A stretch of DNA of 64,000 nucleotides from Rosenbergiella nectarea (GCF_900111105.1 NZ_FOGC01000001.1:235947-299946); one strand, 5' to 3'; counted from the first letter of the stretch, positions 34,261 through 43,285 are shown. Notes: generated by a model not told the origin, from the sequence alone. A program made the numbers and translations.

Positions 34261-34809
34261 TGCCGTATTAACGCCGTCACCACGGGTGAGCATTACCGTT
34301 ATATCGGCCCGTACCTTGACGCGGGGGATGACACCACCTCAGAACCTGAAACCGAAAGCGGGGCATTTTATGCCCGGCTTCACCATGAGCGCGAACTGAA
34401 TAAGTCGGTCCGCCTGCACCTGTTTAGCAATGCGTCACACCTTTCCCCCGGTCAGGTGCTGGAAACGCCGGACAGCCCACTGACGGCGCTCAAAGAGGGG
34501 ATGCTCATTACGCTGACCACTTACCGGGCATCACGTGATTCGCGCCTGCAGGTGTCGGTGTGGGGCATGCCGTACAGCGAACAGTTCTGTTTCCGGCCGC
34601 CGGACATTTCCCGCCCCGTCATATACGGCTCGCTGCCGGCGCGCATTGAAAGCCGCGAGCCGCACGACACCTACGCCCATCTGGACCGGCTGGGGCGTTA
34701 CCGGGTGAAGCTGGATTTCAGCCGTGAAGACGCAGAGCCGGGCTACCTCTATCTGTGGGTGCGGATGGCAAAACCTTATGCCGGAAATCTGATTAGGCGC
34801 CCCACATAG
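34261..34809 (+). pseudogene. Internal fragment of a vgrG gene (type VI secretion spike)
   Basis: About 180 codons in one frame: GEHYRYIGPYLDAGDD, SGAFYARLHHERELN, then LGRYRVKLDFSRED and LYLWVRMAKPYAGN. These are the middle of VgrG, up to where the OB-fold/gp5 region begins. Both ends are cut: the frame is open leftward without a start and diverges from VgrG after AKPYAG near 34785. It is clearly GC-richer than the genes on its left. It supports a former type VI locus here. Confidence 0.8.
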
Positions 34810-34812
34810 CTT

Positions 34813-34841
34813 AAAAAACTGCTCATGAAAGTAGTTTTTTT
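34813..34841 (+). terminator. Hairpin with T tract after the vgrG fragment
   Basis: An 11-bp stem AAAAAACTGCT / AGTAGTTTTTT (one G-T pair) with a CATGAA loop and a run of T. Confidence 0.7.
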
Positions 34842-35001
34842 GCCGATATAGCATGGATATTTATTCAGGGTGAAAAATGAGCATTTGCATTCACCTGGTA
34901 ATCCATTTGCAACTTCTCTGACTATTGCCAGATAAATCTAAGCCGTAAATTCAACTGGCCGATGCAACGCGAGCATAACAACCCTGATAAGGAGTGAGTG
35001 A

Positions 35002-35559
35002 GTGGCAGTTGTACAAATTAAGTAGGACTGGCTGCAGTGGAACTGCCGTCAGACTTGGAAAAAAGATGTCCTTTCAGTATTGCAAAGCAGAGGTGTTAGT
35101 CAGGAGGACTTTAAAAGGTGTGTGTATGTCATCAGGCTCAATGGTCTGTTCGCTATTGAGTATCCACGGGGCATTTCTCCCACGGTCTACATCGGCGAAG
35201 GAAACTTTGAACAACGCATTACTCAGCATAAGAACTGGCTGATGGATCTCGCGGAGCTGCAAGGCGAGTATGAGTTCCTCATTGGTTACTGTTTCCCTCG
35301 GGCGAAAAACGCCTCAAAGGTTTATTCTGAATTCGAAGCGATGCTAATTCATGAGTTTCGAGACATTTACGGTGCGGCACCATTGCGCAATAGGCAAATG
35401 GAATTCCAGAAGTCGAATCACGAGTTTCAGCCAACTCGCGAGATTCGTAGTGCTATCATGATTGGCAAAGGGGTGCGTTTTCATTGGGCGGTTAAACCGA
35501 TGAAAAGTTCATCCAAGTATGATGTTTACCAACTTACTAAGGAACAGACCACATTTTAA
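35002..35559 (+). pseudogene. GIY-YIG-nuclease-like protein with an early amber codon
   Basis: AAGGAG at 34989-34994 precedes GTG 35002; after MAVVQIK comes TAG (35023-35025) and then 178 open codons. The segment VYVIRLNG ... TVYIGEGN ... RITQH has the spacing of a GIY-YIG nuclease domain, though the second motif is YIGEG, and SEFEAMLIHEFRD fits the later Glu. TGG to TAG (Trp before DW) would explain the stop. Re-initiation at TTG 35080 would still include the core domain. Its target is unknown. It lies between terminators and has no obvious partner. Confidence 0.5.
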
Positions 35560-35600
35560 TGAAATCATCTGGATAACAATGTTCTTGGAATTATAAAGTT

Positions 35601-35626
35601 ACGTCCGCTTCTGACACGAAGGTCCG
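35601..35626. repeat. Left copy of a short repeat flanking the panB cassette
   Basis: ACGTCCGCTTCTGACACGAA followed by GGTCCGC matches the copy at 37953 at 17 of the first 18 positions. GTCCGC at the start and GGTCCGC / GCGGAC later give it palindromic character. Confidence 0.5.
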
Positions 35627-35678
35627 CTGTGAGCGATCTGCGGACATTATTTTTTGATGAGTTGGTTTAGCAGCGTTA

Positions 35679-35707
35679 AAAAAGCCGCTAATAATAAGCG
35701 GCTTTTT
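35679..35707 (-). terminator. Terminator of panB
   Basis: A perfect 11-bp stem AAAAAGCCGCT / AGCGGCTTTTT with a 7-nt loop, 9 bp after the panB stop. The flanking A run gives a T tract on the minus strand; the T run makes it usable in both directions. Confidence 0.88.
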
Positions 35708-35715
35708 GATATAAA

Positions 35716-36516
35716 TCATTCAGAGTAGCAGTGTTCCTGTGCCGGGAAGCTACCGCCTTTGACAGCGGCAATGTAGCTTTTAACCGCGCCCTGGATGTTT
35801 TCCTCTCCCCTCATGAAATTTTTCACGAATTTTGGTGCCTTGCCGGTAATGCTCAGGCCAAGCATATCGTGAAGAACCAGTACCTGCCCGTCGGTGTCCG
35901 GGCCGGCGCCGATGCCGATGACCGGTATTGAAACCGCCTCGCTCAGCGCTTTTCCCAGCGAAGCAGGTACTGCCTCGACCAGAACCATCGCCGCACCCGA
36001 CTGCTCAAACTTTTTCGCGGTTTCGATCAACGCTTCTGCTTGCTTGCTGTCACGACCCTGAACCTTAAATCCACCAAAGACGTTAACCGACTGCGGAGTG
36101 AGTCCGATGTGAGCACACACAGGTATGCCGTTGCGCGTCAGTTGATGCACCGTGTCACACAACCACTCCCCGCCCTCAATCTTGACCATCTGCGCACCTG
36201 CCTGCATCAGTTGCGCCGAGCTGTGCAGGGCTTGCTCTGGTGAGGAGCAGGTCATGAAAGAAAGGTCGGCGATGATGAAGCCACCGTTGTTTCCACGCTT
36301 TACGCAGGTCGTGTGATAAACCATATCTTCCAGTCTGACCGGCAGGGTGCTGTCATGGCCCTGCAAAATCATCCCTAACGTATCGCCGATGAGGAGCATC
36401 TCAACACCCGCCGTGCTCAGCTCGTGGGCAAACGTGGCGTCGTAGCAGGTAAGCATGGTGATCTTTTCACCGCGCTGCTTGAGGTTTTTCAGGTGAGACA
36501 AAGTGATTGAGGGCAT
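35716..36516 (-). CDS. panB: 3-methyl-2-oxobutanoate hydroxymethyltransferase
   Basis: 266 residues, full length. [26 protein letters not shown] (metal and substrate loop region), [26 protein letters not shown] and [24 protein letters not shown] are diagnostic. It makes ketopantoate from alpha-ketoisovalerate and methylene-tetrahydrofolate, the first pantothenate step. panC and panD are absent here, so this is a stand-alone, probably second, copy on accessory DNA. It lies beside an amino-acid-type exporter and an Lrp regulator, and is GC-richer than the debris to its left. Confidence 0.95.
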   Translation of the reverse strand: MPSITLSHLKNLKQRGEKITMLTCYDATFAHELSTAGVEMLLIGDTLGMILQGHDSTLPVRLEDMVYHTTCVKRGNNGGFIIADLSFMTCSSPEQALHSSAQLMQAGAQMVKIEGGEWLCDTVHQLTRNGIPVCAHIGLTPQSVNVFGGFKVQGRDSKQAEALIETAKKFEQSGAAMVLVEAVPASLGKALSEAVSIPVIGIGAGPDTDGQVLVLHDMLGLSITGKAPKFVKNFMRGEENIQGAVKSYIAAVKGGSFPAQEHCYSE

Positions 36517-36606
36517 GGTGTTCTCAGATAAATAGTTATGTTAATCAAGAATATTAGGGACAATAATTCAGCCAGCCTGTAAGTCCGCATACCAATGGGC
36601 TACGTC

Positions 36607-37221
36607 TCAGATAAACTGATCTGCTAGTAGCAGAACTGCAATGAGAATCATAAGGCCGCCCGAAATCCGGCTGACATTCTGCGCCGCGCGCGGGCGCGTC
36701 CGAAGCACCGTGCCGGAGCCATAGCCCACAAGCAGGTAGACCACGCCGCAACTGATCATATGTACCAGCCCCAGCGCTATCATCTGCAGCGAAAGCGGCC
36801 AGGCGGCGTGGACGTCGGTGAACTGTGGCAGCAGAGCCAGAAACAGCAGAAAGACCTTTGGATTAAGCCCGCTGATGCAAAAGCCCTTGAGCGCCCACTT
36901 CAGTCGCGAACCGGCATCGTCACTCTGCCCAGCCGCCGGCGCGGACGGGTGGCGGAGCATGCCTATGCCGAGCAAGAGCAGATAGCCAGCCCCGGCCACG
37001 GTCAGAACGGTCAGCACGCTCGGCGCTCCCGCAATGACCGAGCCGACTCCCGCTGCCACTATGAGTGTTGCAACAAGATGGCCGCTCAGCATACCGGCAA
37101 CTGCTGGTACAACACGGCGTCCCTTGATGCCAGCTGAAATGGCGTAAGCCCAGTCAGCACCGGGCGTGATAACAAAAAGCGCGGAAACAGCCCAGAACGC
37201 GGCGAACATACTCAGTGACAT
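36607..37221 (-). CDS. LysE/RhtB family amino-acid exporter
   Basis: 204 residues with six hydrophobic segments. FVITPGADWAYAISAGIKGRR is the family's N-terminal signature and GLNPKVFLLFLALLPQF the central one. Members export amino acids such as threonine, homoserine, leucine or lysine through the inner membrane. It diverges from an Lrp-type regulator, a common arrangement in which the regulator senses the exported amino acid. Substrate unknown. Confidence 0.92.
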   Translation of the reverse strand: MSLSMFAAFWAVSALFVITPGADWAYAISAGIKGRRVVPAVAGMLSGHLVATLIVAAGVGSVIAGAPSVLTVLTVAGAGYLLLLGIGMLRHPSAPAAGQSDDAGSRLKWALKGFCISGLNPKVFLLFLALLPQFTDVHAAWPLSLQMIALGLVHMISCGVVYLLVGYGSGTVLRTRPRAAQNVSRISGGLMILIAVLLLADQFI

Positions 37222-37399
37222 GCGCAGTTATCCTTGTTGACCCGATCTCTGACCGACCCTTTATAAACGTCTGATACCTGCATTTAGAGAAACCTTTACC
37301 TGCATATTTGTTTGAAATTAAAGAAATAATATCGCTTTTTATGCGGGATATGCTTTCATATTCAATTCATAAACGTAAAAAGACGGGAGGTTTTAAGTA

Positions 37400-37852
37400 A
37401 TGGATAGGGCAGACTGCAATATTCTTGCGGAGCTCCAGCAGGACGGGAGAATTTCGCTCACTGACTTGGCAGAACGGGTTGGGATCAGCCTGTCATCCTG
37501 CCAGCGTCGTGTCAGAGCGCTTGAACAGGAAGGTGTGATCAGCGGCTACCGGGCGAATCTCGATCCGTCCAAATTCGGGCTAAACTTTTCAGCCATAGTT
37601 TTCGTCACTCTGCGCGAGGGAGATCGGCAGGCAGTCAATTCCTTCGAGACAGCAATAAAAGAAATACCGCAAATTATTCAGGCGCAGCGTTTGTTTGGCG
37701 ATCCGGATTATCTGCTTTATGTGATCACACATGATCTGCCAGCTTTTCAGAGGCTTTACGATGAAAAACTTTCTGGTCTGGCGGGAGTGCAGCGGCTTAC
37801 TTCAACGCTGATAATGAAAACGGTGGTAAAAGATCGTGCCCTGCCAGTCTGA
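37400..37852 (+). CDS. Lrp/AsnC family transcription regulator
   Basis: 150 residues: an N-terminal winged helix-turn-helix (DCNILAELQQDGRISLTDLAERVGIS) and a C-terminal RAM/AsnC ligand domain (FGDPDYLLYVITHD). GGGAGG lies upstream of the ATG. It probably controls the divergent exporter and perhaps panB from the 178-bp gap between them. It is shorter than Lrp itself (164) and is not the global regulator. Confidence 0.92.
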   Translation: MDRADCNILAELQQDGRISLTDLAERVGISLSSCQRRVRALEQEGVISGYRANLDPSKFGLNFSAIVFVTLREGDRQAVNSFETAIKEIPQIIQAQRLFGDPDYLLYVITHDLPAFQRLYDEKLSGLAGVQRLTSTLIMKTVVKDRALPV

Positions 37853-37952
37853 TGTCAATGCAGGAAAAAATTCATTTTTTTGTATTCAGGTAAAACATTT
37901 TTGTAATCTAAGTGCAAAATGGCGTGCTAAGGAAGCATTGTGAAAAATCGGA

Positions 37953-37979
37953 ACGTCCGCTTCTGGCACTAAGCGGACC
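37953..37979. repeat. Right copy of the short repeat flanking the panB cassette
   Basis: ACGTCCGCTTCTGGCACTAA followed by GCGGACC; GTCCGCTT and AAGCGGAC are inverted arms, so this copy is a hairpin. Same orientation as the copy at 35601. Confidence 0.5.
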
Positions 37980-38061
37980 TTTCTAATCCGTTGTAGAAGA
38001 GGCTACATGACTGAACAAATTATGAATCCAATCTTAGGGCAAAAAAATAAAAACTCCCTCT

Positions 38062-38092
38062 GTTAAGCACCTCCGAAATGGAGGTGCTTAAC
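38062..38092. other. Perfect 13-bp inverted repeat between Lrp gene and integrase
   Basis: GTTAAGCACCTCC and its exact complement enclose a 5-nt loop. No T tract follows on either side, so it is not a standard terminator. It sits 34 bp beyond the 3' end of the converging integrase gene and could be a terminator without U run, or a recombination or protein site. The rest of 37853-38125 shows only the repeat listed separately. Confidence 0.55.
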
Positions 38093-38125
38093 GTTAACTA
38101 TCCTGATTGGTTTTGGTGCGAACTG

Positions 38126-39382
38126 CTACCCGGACCGGAGTTTTGCAAAATCAAACGGGCTCACTGACTTCTTCCCATTTGCATCCAGAAAATCAGCCCA
38201 CCATTGCAGCATCAGCCTGCGCTCATCCAGAAATTCCGCTTTATGGATCTAAGCTGCCCGTACACCGTTCCGCACCTGATGACTCATCTGACGTTCAACC
38301 GCATCCCTCGACCATAGGCCTGACTCAATCAATGAGCTGCAGGCCATTGCCCTGAAGCCGTGACCGCAAACGTCCACTTTCGTATCGTACCCCATGAGAC
38401 GCAGGGCGTTATTGACAGTATTTTCACTCATCGGTTTCCAGGGATTATGGTCACCCGTAAAGATCAACGTATGCTCGCCACTGATACTGCGTATTTGCTG
38501 CAAAATATCCAGCGCCTGCCTGGACAGAGGGACAAGATGAGGGGTACGCATTTTAGATCCCCTGTGTGAGTGTTTAACACCAGTGAGAGGTTCGCGTTCA
38601 GGAGGGATGGTCCACATTAATTTTTCAAAATCAATTTCAGACCACCTTGCAAAACGTAGTTCACTGGAGCGAATAAAAATCAGCAGCGTTAGTTTTGTGG
38701 CTAGTCTGGTCATGAGCTGACCTTTGTAGGAGTCAATGCGGGTGATAAGCTCAGTGGTGCGGTTAAGGGCAAGGGCAGGGCGGTGTTGTCTTTTAACGGT
38801 TGTTAATGCACCAACCATATTAATCGCCGGGTTGGAGCTGATGATACCTGACTGGGCTGCATATCGCATGATTGCCGTGATACGTTGTTGCAGGCGGGAG
38901 GCAATTTCGTAAATCTCTTTTGCTTCGGCCGCTTTAACAGGAACCAAAAGATCGGGTGTTTTCAGCGTGGTGATATCTCGTGAGCCAATAAATGGAAATA
39001 CGTGGGTTTCAAGACTTTTGAGGGTTTTCTCGCTATGTGACTCAGACCACTTTTTATTGTTGCCGTGCCATTGTCGAGCTATCGCTTCAAAAGTATGAGC
39101 GACATCTGATACGGATTTCTTAACCCGTTTTTGTTCGCAGGGATCAACGCTTGTTGCAATCAGCTTTCTGGCTTCATCACGCTTTTCACGTGCTTCAGAT
39201 AATGAAACCTCGGGGTAGACACCCAGAGCGAAAGTTTTCTCCCTACCCAGAAATCGATAGCGGAGTCGCCAGTAACGGGAGCCATTCGGGTGAACGAGCA
39301 AAAACATGTTGCCGGAGTCGGCAAGTTTATATGGTTTTTCATCCGGTTTAGCTGCACGGATTTTAGCGTCAGTGAGTGCCAC
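38126..39382 (-). pseudogene. P4-type tyrosine integrase with an amber codon at the expected catalytic Tyr
   Basis: The full frame is 418 codons: MALTDAKIRAAKPDEKPYKL (P4-family N-terminal arm-binding domain), central core-binding domain, then the catalytic part with Arg in FIRSSELRFARW, HGFRAMACS and MSHQVRNGVRAA. The next codon is TAG (38249-38251, minus strand), and the frame goes on IHKAEFLDERRLMLQWWADFL to a normal end at 38126. Relatives read VRAAY at this point, so TAC to TAG removes the nucleophile. The gene starts 196 bp from a tRNA-Phe remnant, the classic position of an integrase next to its attachment site. Confidence 0.85.
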
Positions 39383-39543
39383 GGAGAGGTCTCCTGATAG
39401 TATAAAGGGGTATAAATATTATCGAATCAGACTATACCCTCAGTTGTACCCGCACTAGCGGCTTGATGTGGGTAGATATTGATTGAGTTCGGTGGAATTG
39501 AGTTAGAGGAGATTCGTTGATTCTAGAGGGGGAACTAAACAAA

Positions 39544-39567
39544 AACGGACCTCCGTGGAGGTCCGTT
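39544..39567 (-). terminator. Hairpin between tRNA-Phe remnant and integrase
   Basis: AACGGACCTCC and GGAGGTCCGTT form a perfect 11-bp stem with a 2-nt loop; the A run on its left gives a T tract on the minus strand, downstream of the tRNA 3' end. Confidence 0.75.
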
Positions 39568-39577
39568 GATATGAATT

Positions 39578-39611
39578 TGGTGCCCGAACTCGGAATCGAA
39601 CCAAGGACACG
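39578..39611 (-). repeat. Attachment-site remnant: 3' end of tRNA-Phe (older copy)
   Basis: 34 bp that match the CCA end, acceptor strand and T-arm of enterobacterial tRNA-Phe with one mismatch (CCCGAACT for CCCGGACT), in minus orientation. The 5' half of a tRNA is not present. It shares this core with the copy at 46595 and bounds the 7-kb restriction-modification element on the left. Confidence 0.85.
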
Positions 39612-39707
39612 ATTCCTAGCTTGCTAACTTGATGATTGTTAGGCAGTTAGTTATTCGCTTCAATTCCTAATGTACCATTGTCCAGTACCACCATCCAACC
39701 ACTATTG

Positions 39708-40391
39708 TTACTCTTTATCAAACTTGCTACGAGCGAGATTAACAAACCAATCGGAGATATACTCTTTATTCACACCTAGGGCAATGTCCTTGTGAAAATC
39801 GGCAGGTGTGAGGGAAATCATCACTCTGATTCCGTGGAGTTCTGGGAAGGCCCAAGGGCATTGCAGGCAATCTCTTGTGCAGTCTTGGCAAGCATTACGT
39901 TTTCCAACATTGCACACATGGCAAAGTGTCTGCCAGTTATCCGAGTTATGACCACCACCGCGTGCCAATGGTATTTTATGGTCTGCTTGCAAAGTGCCGG
40001 TGCTGTTGCCAAAGTCTTGCAGTGAACATACCTGGCAAGTGTAATGATGATTGAAAAGGAGTGAGTCTTTTTGTGTCTTAGTGAGGTAAGTCCGAGGGTT
40101 TGCAACTTTAAGATTAAGTGAGCTTAACCTGTATGCATTACTGCCTGCTTGCCGTTCGATGTTTAAACCGATCTCATCACCTAATTCGGTCAGGCGTCTA
40201 CGATAATCACTTTGCTGTACAAGATTATGTAAGGTTTCACGAGGGACCCAATTTCTTGGGAAGGTATCACCTTGATTAAAAAGGAACTTCAACATTTCCC
40301 ATTGAGCTGGGCTAATGTTTGAACGCAGCCCCTTTGCTTTTAATTCAGCTTGCCGTGCATTAACAATTATACGAAATTCTTCAAAATTCAC
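39708..40391 (-). CDS. HNH endonuclease, predicted restriction enzyme
   Basis: 227 residues. The C-terminal half has an HNH core (LQADHKIPLARGGGHNSDNW, then QTLCHVCN) with four zinc-binding CxxC-type pairs (CQVC, CHVC, CQDC, CLQC). The N-terminal part, with RRRLTELGDEIGLNIER, is probably the DNA-reading domain. It lies 45 bp after a C5-cytosine methylase on the same strand, the usual layout of a type II restriction-modification pair. The recognition sequence cannot be read. Confidence 0.82.
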   Translation of the reverse strand: MNFEEFRIIVNARQAELKAKGLRSNISPAQWEMLKFLFNQGDTFPRNWVPRETLHNLVQQSDYRRRLTELGDEIGLNIERQAGSNAYRLSSLNLKVANPRTYLTKTQKDSLLFNHHYTCQVCSLQDFGNSTGTLQADHKIPLARGGGHNSDNWQTLCHVCNVGKRNACQDCTRDCLQCPWAFPELHGIRVMISLTPADFHKDIALGVNKEYISDWFVNLARSKFDKE

Positions 40392-40422
40392 ATTGCCATC
40401 CTCTTTTTGTGGATAACAATAT

Positions 40423-40449
40423 AAAAAAAGGCAGCGTTACGCTACCTTT
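40423..40449 (-). terminator. Terminator between methylase and endonuclease
   Basis: On the minus strand AAAGGTAGCG / CGCTGCCTTT form a 10-bp stem with a 3-nt loop followed by a T run. It overlaps the last codons of the methylase, so the nuclease gene downstream would depend on read-through or its own promoter. Confidence 0.75.
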
Positions 40450-41447
40450 GAAGTGTCTTTCATCTGATCAACAGTTAACAAAGCTTTATAGATTTGCTCA
40501 CCCACGGCTTTTGCCACCGGTGGAGGGAAGGCATTTCCTACCTGACGATAGGACGAAGTTTTCTTACCTGAGAACTGCCACCAGTCTGGAAATCCTTGAA
40601 TACGAGCTGCCATTCTCACTGTAAGGTGGGGCATATTTTCGTACCCATCTCTTACCCCTGCAAACCCTCTCGAAGGAGGTGCATTGCCGATAAGGTGCCC
40701 ATTTACATATAGTGCTTGCCACTGGCGTTTTGCTCTTGTGGGGCCGAGATCTGGTCCGCCATGTTTCTTTGAACCACCGACCAATGTTGGTGCAATGCTG
40801 TTCGCTTTATCTTTCCATTCATCTGCCCCCTCCCATCCATCAGCAGCCATTAAGTCATACAAGACCTCACCGACTGTTGGTGCCGGCGTTTGGCTTGGTT
40901 GCGGCCATTTAAATTCATCAAAATACTCTGGTAGTAGAGCAACAAGATTGACTCGTGGACGAAGCTGGGGAACTCCATAATCACTGGCATTCAACAAATT
41001 CCACGTTGTCTTATAACCAAGTTCGTTGAAGTGCTGGTCTATCGACTTACGATATTCTGCAAATTTGGCATCGAGCAGGCCTGACACGTTTTCAATTAAT
41101 ACTGCTTTTGGCTTTGTTTTTGATACAATTTCAAGAGCTGCCGGGAACAAGTCTCGCTCGTCATCCTGTCCTAGCTGTTTACCCGCTTTTGAGAATGGTG
41201 GACAAGGTACACCTCCAGCCACTAAATCAATCAGTCCTGCATAGTTAGAGGCATCTTTTACCGCAAAGGAATTCAAGTCATCTTCAACAATATCTCCCCA
41301 TCCCAAACAATGTTCTGAATTGTTCAGACGAAGAGTCGCACATGCAGGAGCATCATTATCAATCAATGCTATGTGCTTGAAGCCCGCTTGATGTAAACCG
41401 AGTGCTTGCCCGCCAGCGCCAGCACAAAGTTCAAGTGAAGTGTACAT
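40437..41447 (-). CDS. DNA cytosine-5 methyltransferase
   Basis: 336 residues with the ordered family motifs: I LELCAGAGGQALGLHQAGF, IV GGVPCPPFSKAGKQLG (catalytic Cys), VI VLIENVSGLL, VIII, and X QVGNAFPPPVAKAVG. It protects the DNA from the HNH nuclease encoded next. It is transcribed first, which suits protection on entry into a new host. No controller gene is visible; the 193-bp region upstream is the likely promoter. Confidence 0.93.
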   Translation of the reverse strand: MYTSLELCAGAGGQALGLHQAGFKHIALIDNDAPACATLRLNNSEHCLGWGDIVEDDLNSFAVKDASNYAGLIDLVAGGVPCPPFSKAGKQLGQDDERDLFPAALEIVSKTKPKAVLIENVSGLLDAKFAEYRKSIDQHFNELGYKTTWNLLNASDYGVPQLRPRVNLVALLPEYFDEFKWPQPSQTPAPTVGEVLYDLMAADGWEGADEWKDKANSIAPTLVGGSKKHGGPDLGPTRAKRQWQALYVNGHLIGNAPPSRGFAGVRDGYENMPHLTVRMAARIQGFPDWWQFSGKKTSSYRQVGNAFPPPVAKAVGEQIYKALLTVDQMKDTSKVA

Positions 41448-41640
41448 GTTTTATGATCCTTATTTCGATAGACAGAAGGATACCAGCCATGGGCTTTATG
41501 GCAAGTATATTTATATGTATGGATACCCAGTATTTATTGATTTGCGAGGCGGCTCCAGATTATTCGTAGAGCCTTTGAAAGTGGTGATTACGGCGAGGGG
41601 AAACTGAAGGTAACATGGTTTACAAGTCGGCCTTTGATCC

Positions 41641-42195
41641 CTATCTAGGCTTCTGCATAATGTTAACTGCTAGTCCTCCAGTCAAAGCACCAAATAGCAC
41701 TCTAAACCCTGTGCCAAAGTCGATAACCATCACCCAATCTGTCGAGGTCATACCAACGCAAAACAGTGCGATGTTGGGGAGCAGCAGTAACACAATCAAT
41801 GTTAGGTTAATGCCCCGTTTTCTAATGAATGGCAGGAGTTCTGATAGCCTTATTGCACCAAAGCCGATAAGTGGCGGACATACCAATGTGTACATCAAAA
41901 CGTATGGACCGTTGATGATAAATAAGCCACCGATAAGTAGTCCCAATGCTACGAAACTCAAAGGTAGTGCCACCTCATACAAGCTTTTATCCCTAGCTCT
42001 ATTCAGTAGCAATGCTCCTCCAAAACCGCCGATGACACTGCTAACCGCTATGCCCAGGTGCGGCAGAGCAACCTGCAATAGGAAGCTATAGTTGATATCA
42101 CTAACCCAAAGCAGGTTGCTACGACTTAACGAGACTGCAAGTGAAACTATTGTCAAGCACGCCGAAAACGCCAGCATTTTTATGCTAGTGGTCAT
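41641..42195 (-). CDS. Membrane protein of unknown function
   Basis: 184 residues with five or six hydrophobic stretches and short loops (LIGGLFIINGPYVLMYTLVC, FRVLFGALTGGLAVNIM). No family recognised. It lies 33 bp after the small secreted protein gene on the same strand, inside the 7-kb element where every gene points left. Confidence 0.6.
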   Translation of the reverse strand: MTTSIKMLAFSACLTIVSLAVSLSRSNLLWVSDINYSFLLQVALPHLGIAVSSVIGGFGGALLLNRARDKSLYEVALPLSFVALGLLIGGLFIINGPYVLMYTLVCPPLIGFGAIRLSELLPFIRKRGINLTLIVLLLLPNIALFCVGMTSTDWVMVIDFGTGFRVLFGALTGGLAVNIMQKPR

Positions 42196-42228
42196 TCCTA
42201 TTTTTCCTTTGCTGAATTGATCGTTCTT

Positions 42229-42543
42229 TTAGGGGGTAATGCGGTTAGCTTTGCAGTGAATCCAACGGCCATCGCTATCTTGTAGAAAGAATTTTGTATC
42301 GGCATGGCGAAGTAGTATTTTTGCTTCAACGTGAGCATCCGCAAACACTAATGTTGTCTGCTCACTAGTATTGCTTTCAACATGCTCAAACGGCAGGTTG
42401 AACATTCCTTCGACCGATAACTTATGATCTTTCATCATTGCGTGGACGCCATTTTCACATCGTAGTAGCACGTTGACGGTTTCTGCAAAACTATTGGCGT
42501 TGTAGAGAAGAGCGAGAAGTAAACATCCTTTTAGATACTGCAC
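42229..42543 (-). CDS. Small secreted protein of unknown function
   Basis: 104 residues with a signal peptide (YLKGCLLLALLYNANSFA-ET) and two Cys in the mature part (LRCENG, IHCKAN), suggesting a periplasmic domain with one disulfide. No family recognised. Its start overlaps the end of the recombinase gene by 13 bp, so it is translationally coupled. Confidence 0.6.
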   Translation of the reverse strand: MQYLKGCLLLALLYNANSFAETVNVLLRCENGVHAMMKDHKLSVEGMFNLPFEHVESNTSEQTTLVFADAHVEAKILLRHADTKFFLQDSDGRWIHCKANRITP

Positions 42544-43109
42544 TGTTTTATCTCCAGTAAATCCGGGCGATTTGCCCGTATGATTCGATAAATGCTAGTT
42601 ATACCAATCCCCAGCTGTCGGGAAACTTCCGGTTTAGTCATGCCTTGCTCAATCAGTTCGATAACCTCTTGAGATTTGCTTCGAGCGGTTGCCTTTCTGC
42701 CTTTGTATTTTCCTTTGAGCTTTGCCAGTGCGATACCTTCAGCTTGACGCTCCAACATCATCTCGCGTTCAAACGTAGCAATCGCACCTATCATAGTGAG
42801 CATAAGCTTACCTGTCGGGGTAGCGGTGTTTATGCCGATGTTGAGAATGTTAAGTGCCACGCCTTTGCTGTGGAGATATTCAGATATCTCCAGCAGATGG
42901 CGAGTGTTACGGGCGAGCCGGTCAAGTTTCGTAACCTGCACAAAGTCGCCTTCACGAACAAATTCAAGCATGGCTTGCAACTCGGGTCGGTCATCTTTAG
43001 CCCCGCTGATTTTCTCCCTGAATATCTTCTCGCAGTCGGACAATGCATCGAACTGCGTATCAAGACTTTGCCCGGTAGTGGATACGCGGGCGTAGCCGAC
43101 AGTTGCCAT
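42531..43109 (-). CDS. Serine recombinase (resolvase/invertase family)
   Basis: 192 residues. GYARVSTTGQSLDTQ contains the catalytic Ser, KLDRLARNTRHLLEI and MIGAIATFEREMMLERQAEG are the Tn3/Gin family landmarks, and a C-terminal helix-turn-helix (TKPEVSRQLGIGITSIYRIIR) binds DNA. It could be a Tn3-type resolvase or an invertase; no matching res or inversion repeats were identified nearby. Confidence 0.93.
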   Translation of the reverse strand: MATVGYARVSTTGQSLDTQFDALSDCEKIFREKISGAKDDRPELQAMLEFVREGDFVQVTKLDRLARNTRHLLEISEYLHSKGVALNILNIGINTATPTGKLMLTMIGAIATFEREMMLERQAEGIALAKLKGKYKGRKATARSKSQEVIELIEQGMTKPEVSRQLGIGITSIYRIIRANRPDLLEIKQCSI

Positions 43110-43285
43110 TTGGACTCCTTAAGCCTGCCAATAGACCATGCTATGCTGCAAAGACCTGCCAAAACCCCAAAACAACCCTGTGGCATGACCTGAACGGGCA
43201 TTCCATCGTTGTACTGGTGGCAGATCTTTAGGGCATGCTTGTTGGCAGGGGGCAATTGAGGTGGATAGTGAAGTAAAGGCTTAGC

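Noticed and set aside
39578..39680. A second, complete tRNA gene at the older attachment site.
   Set aside because: Only the 3' part pairs with tRNA-Phe; no matching 5' acceptor strand or D-arm is found upstream on the minus strand.
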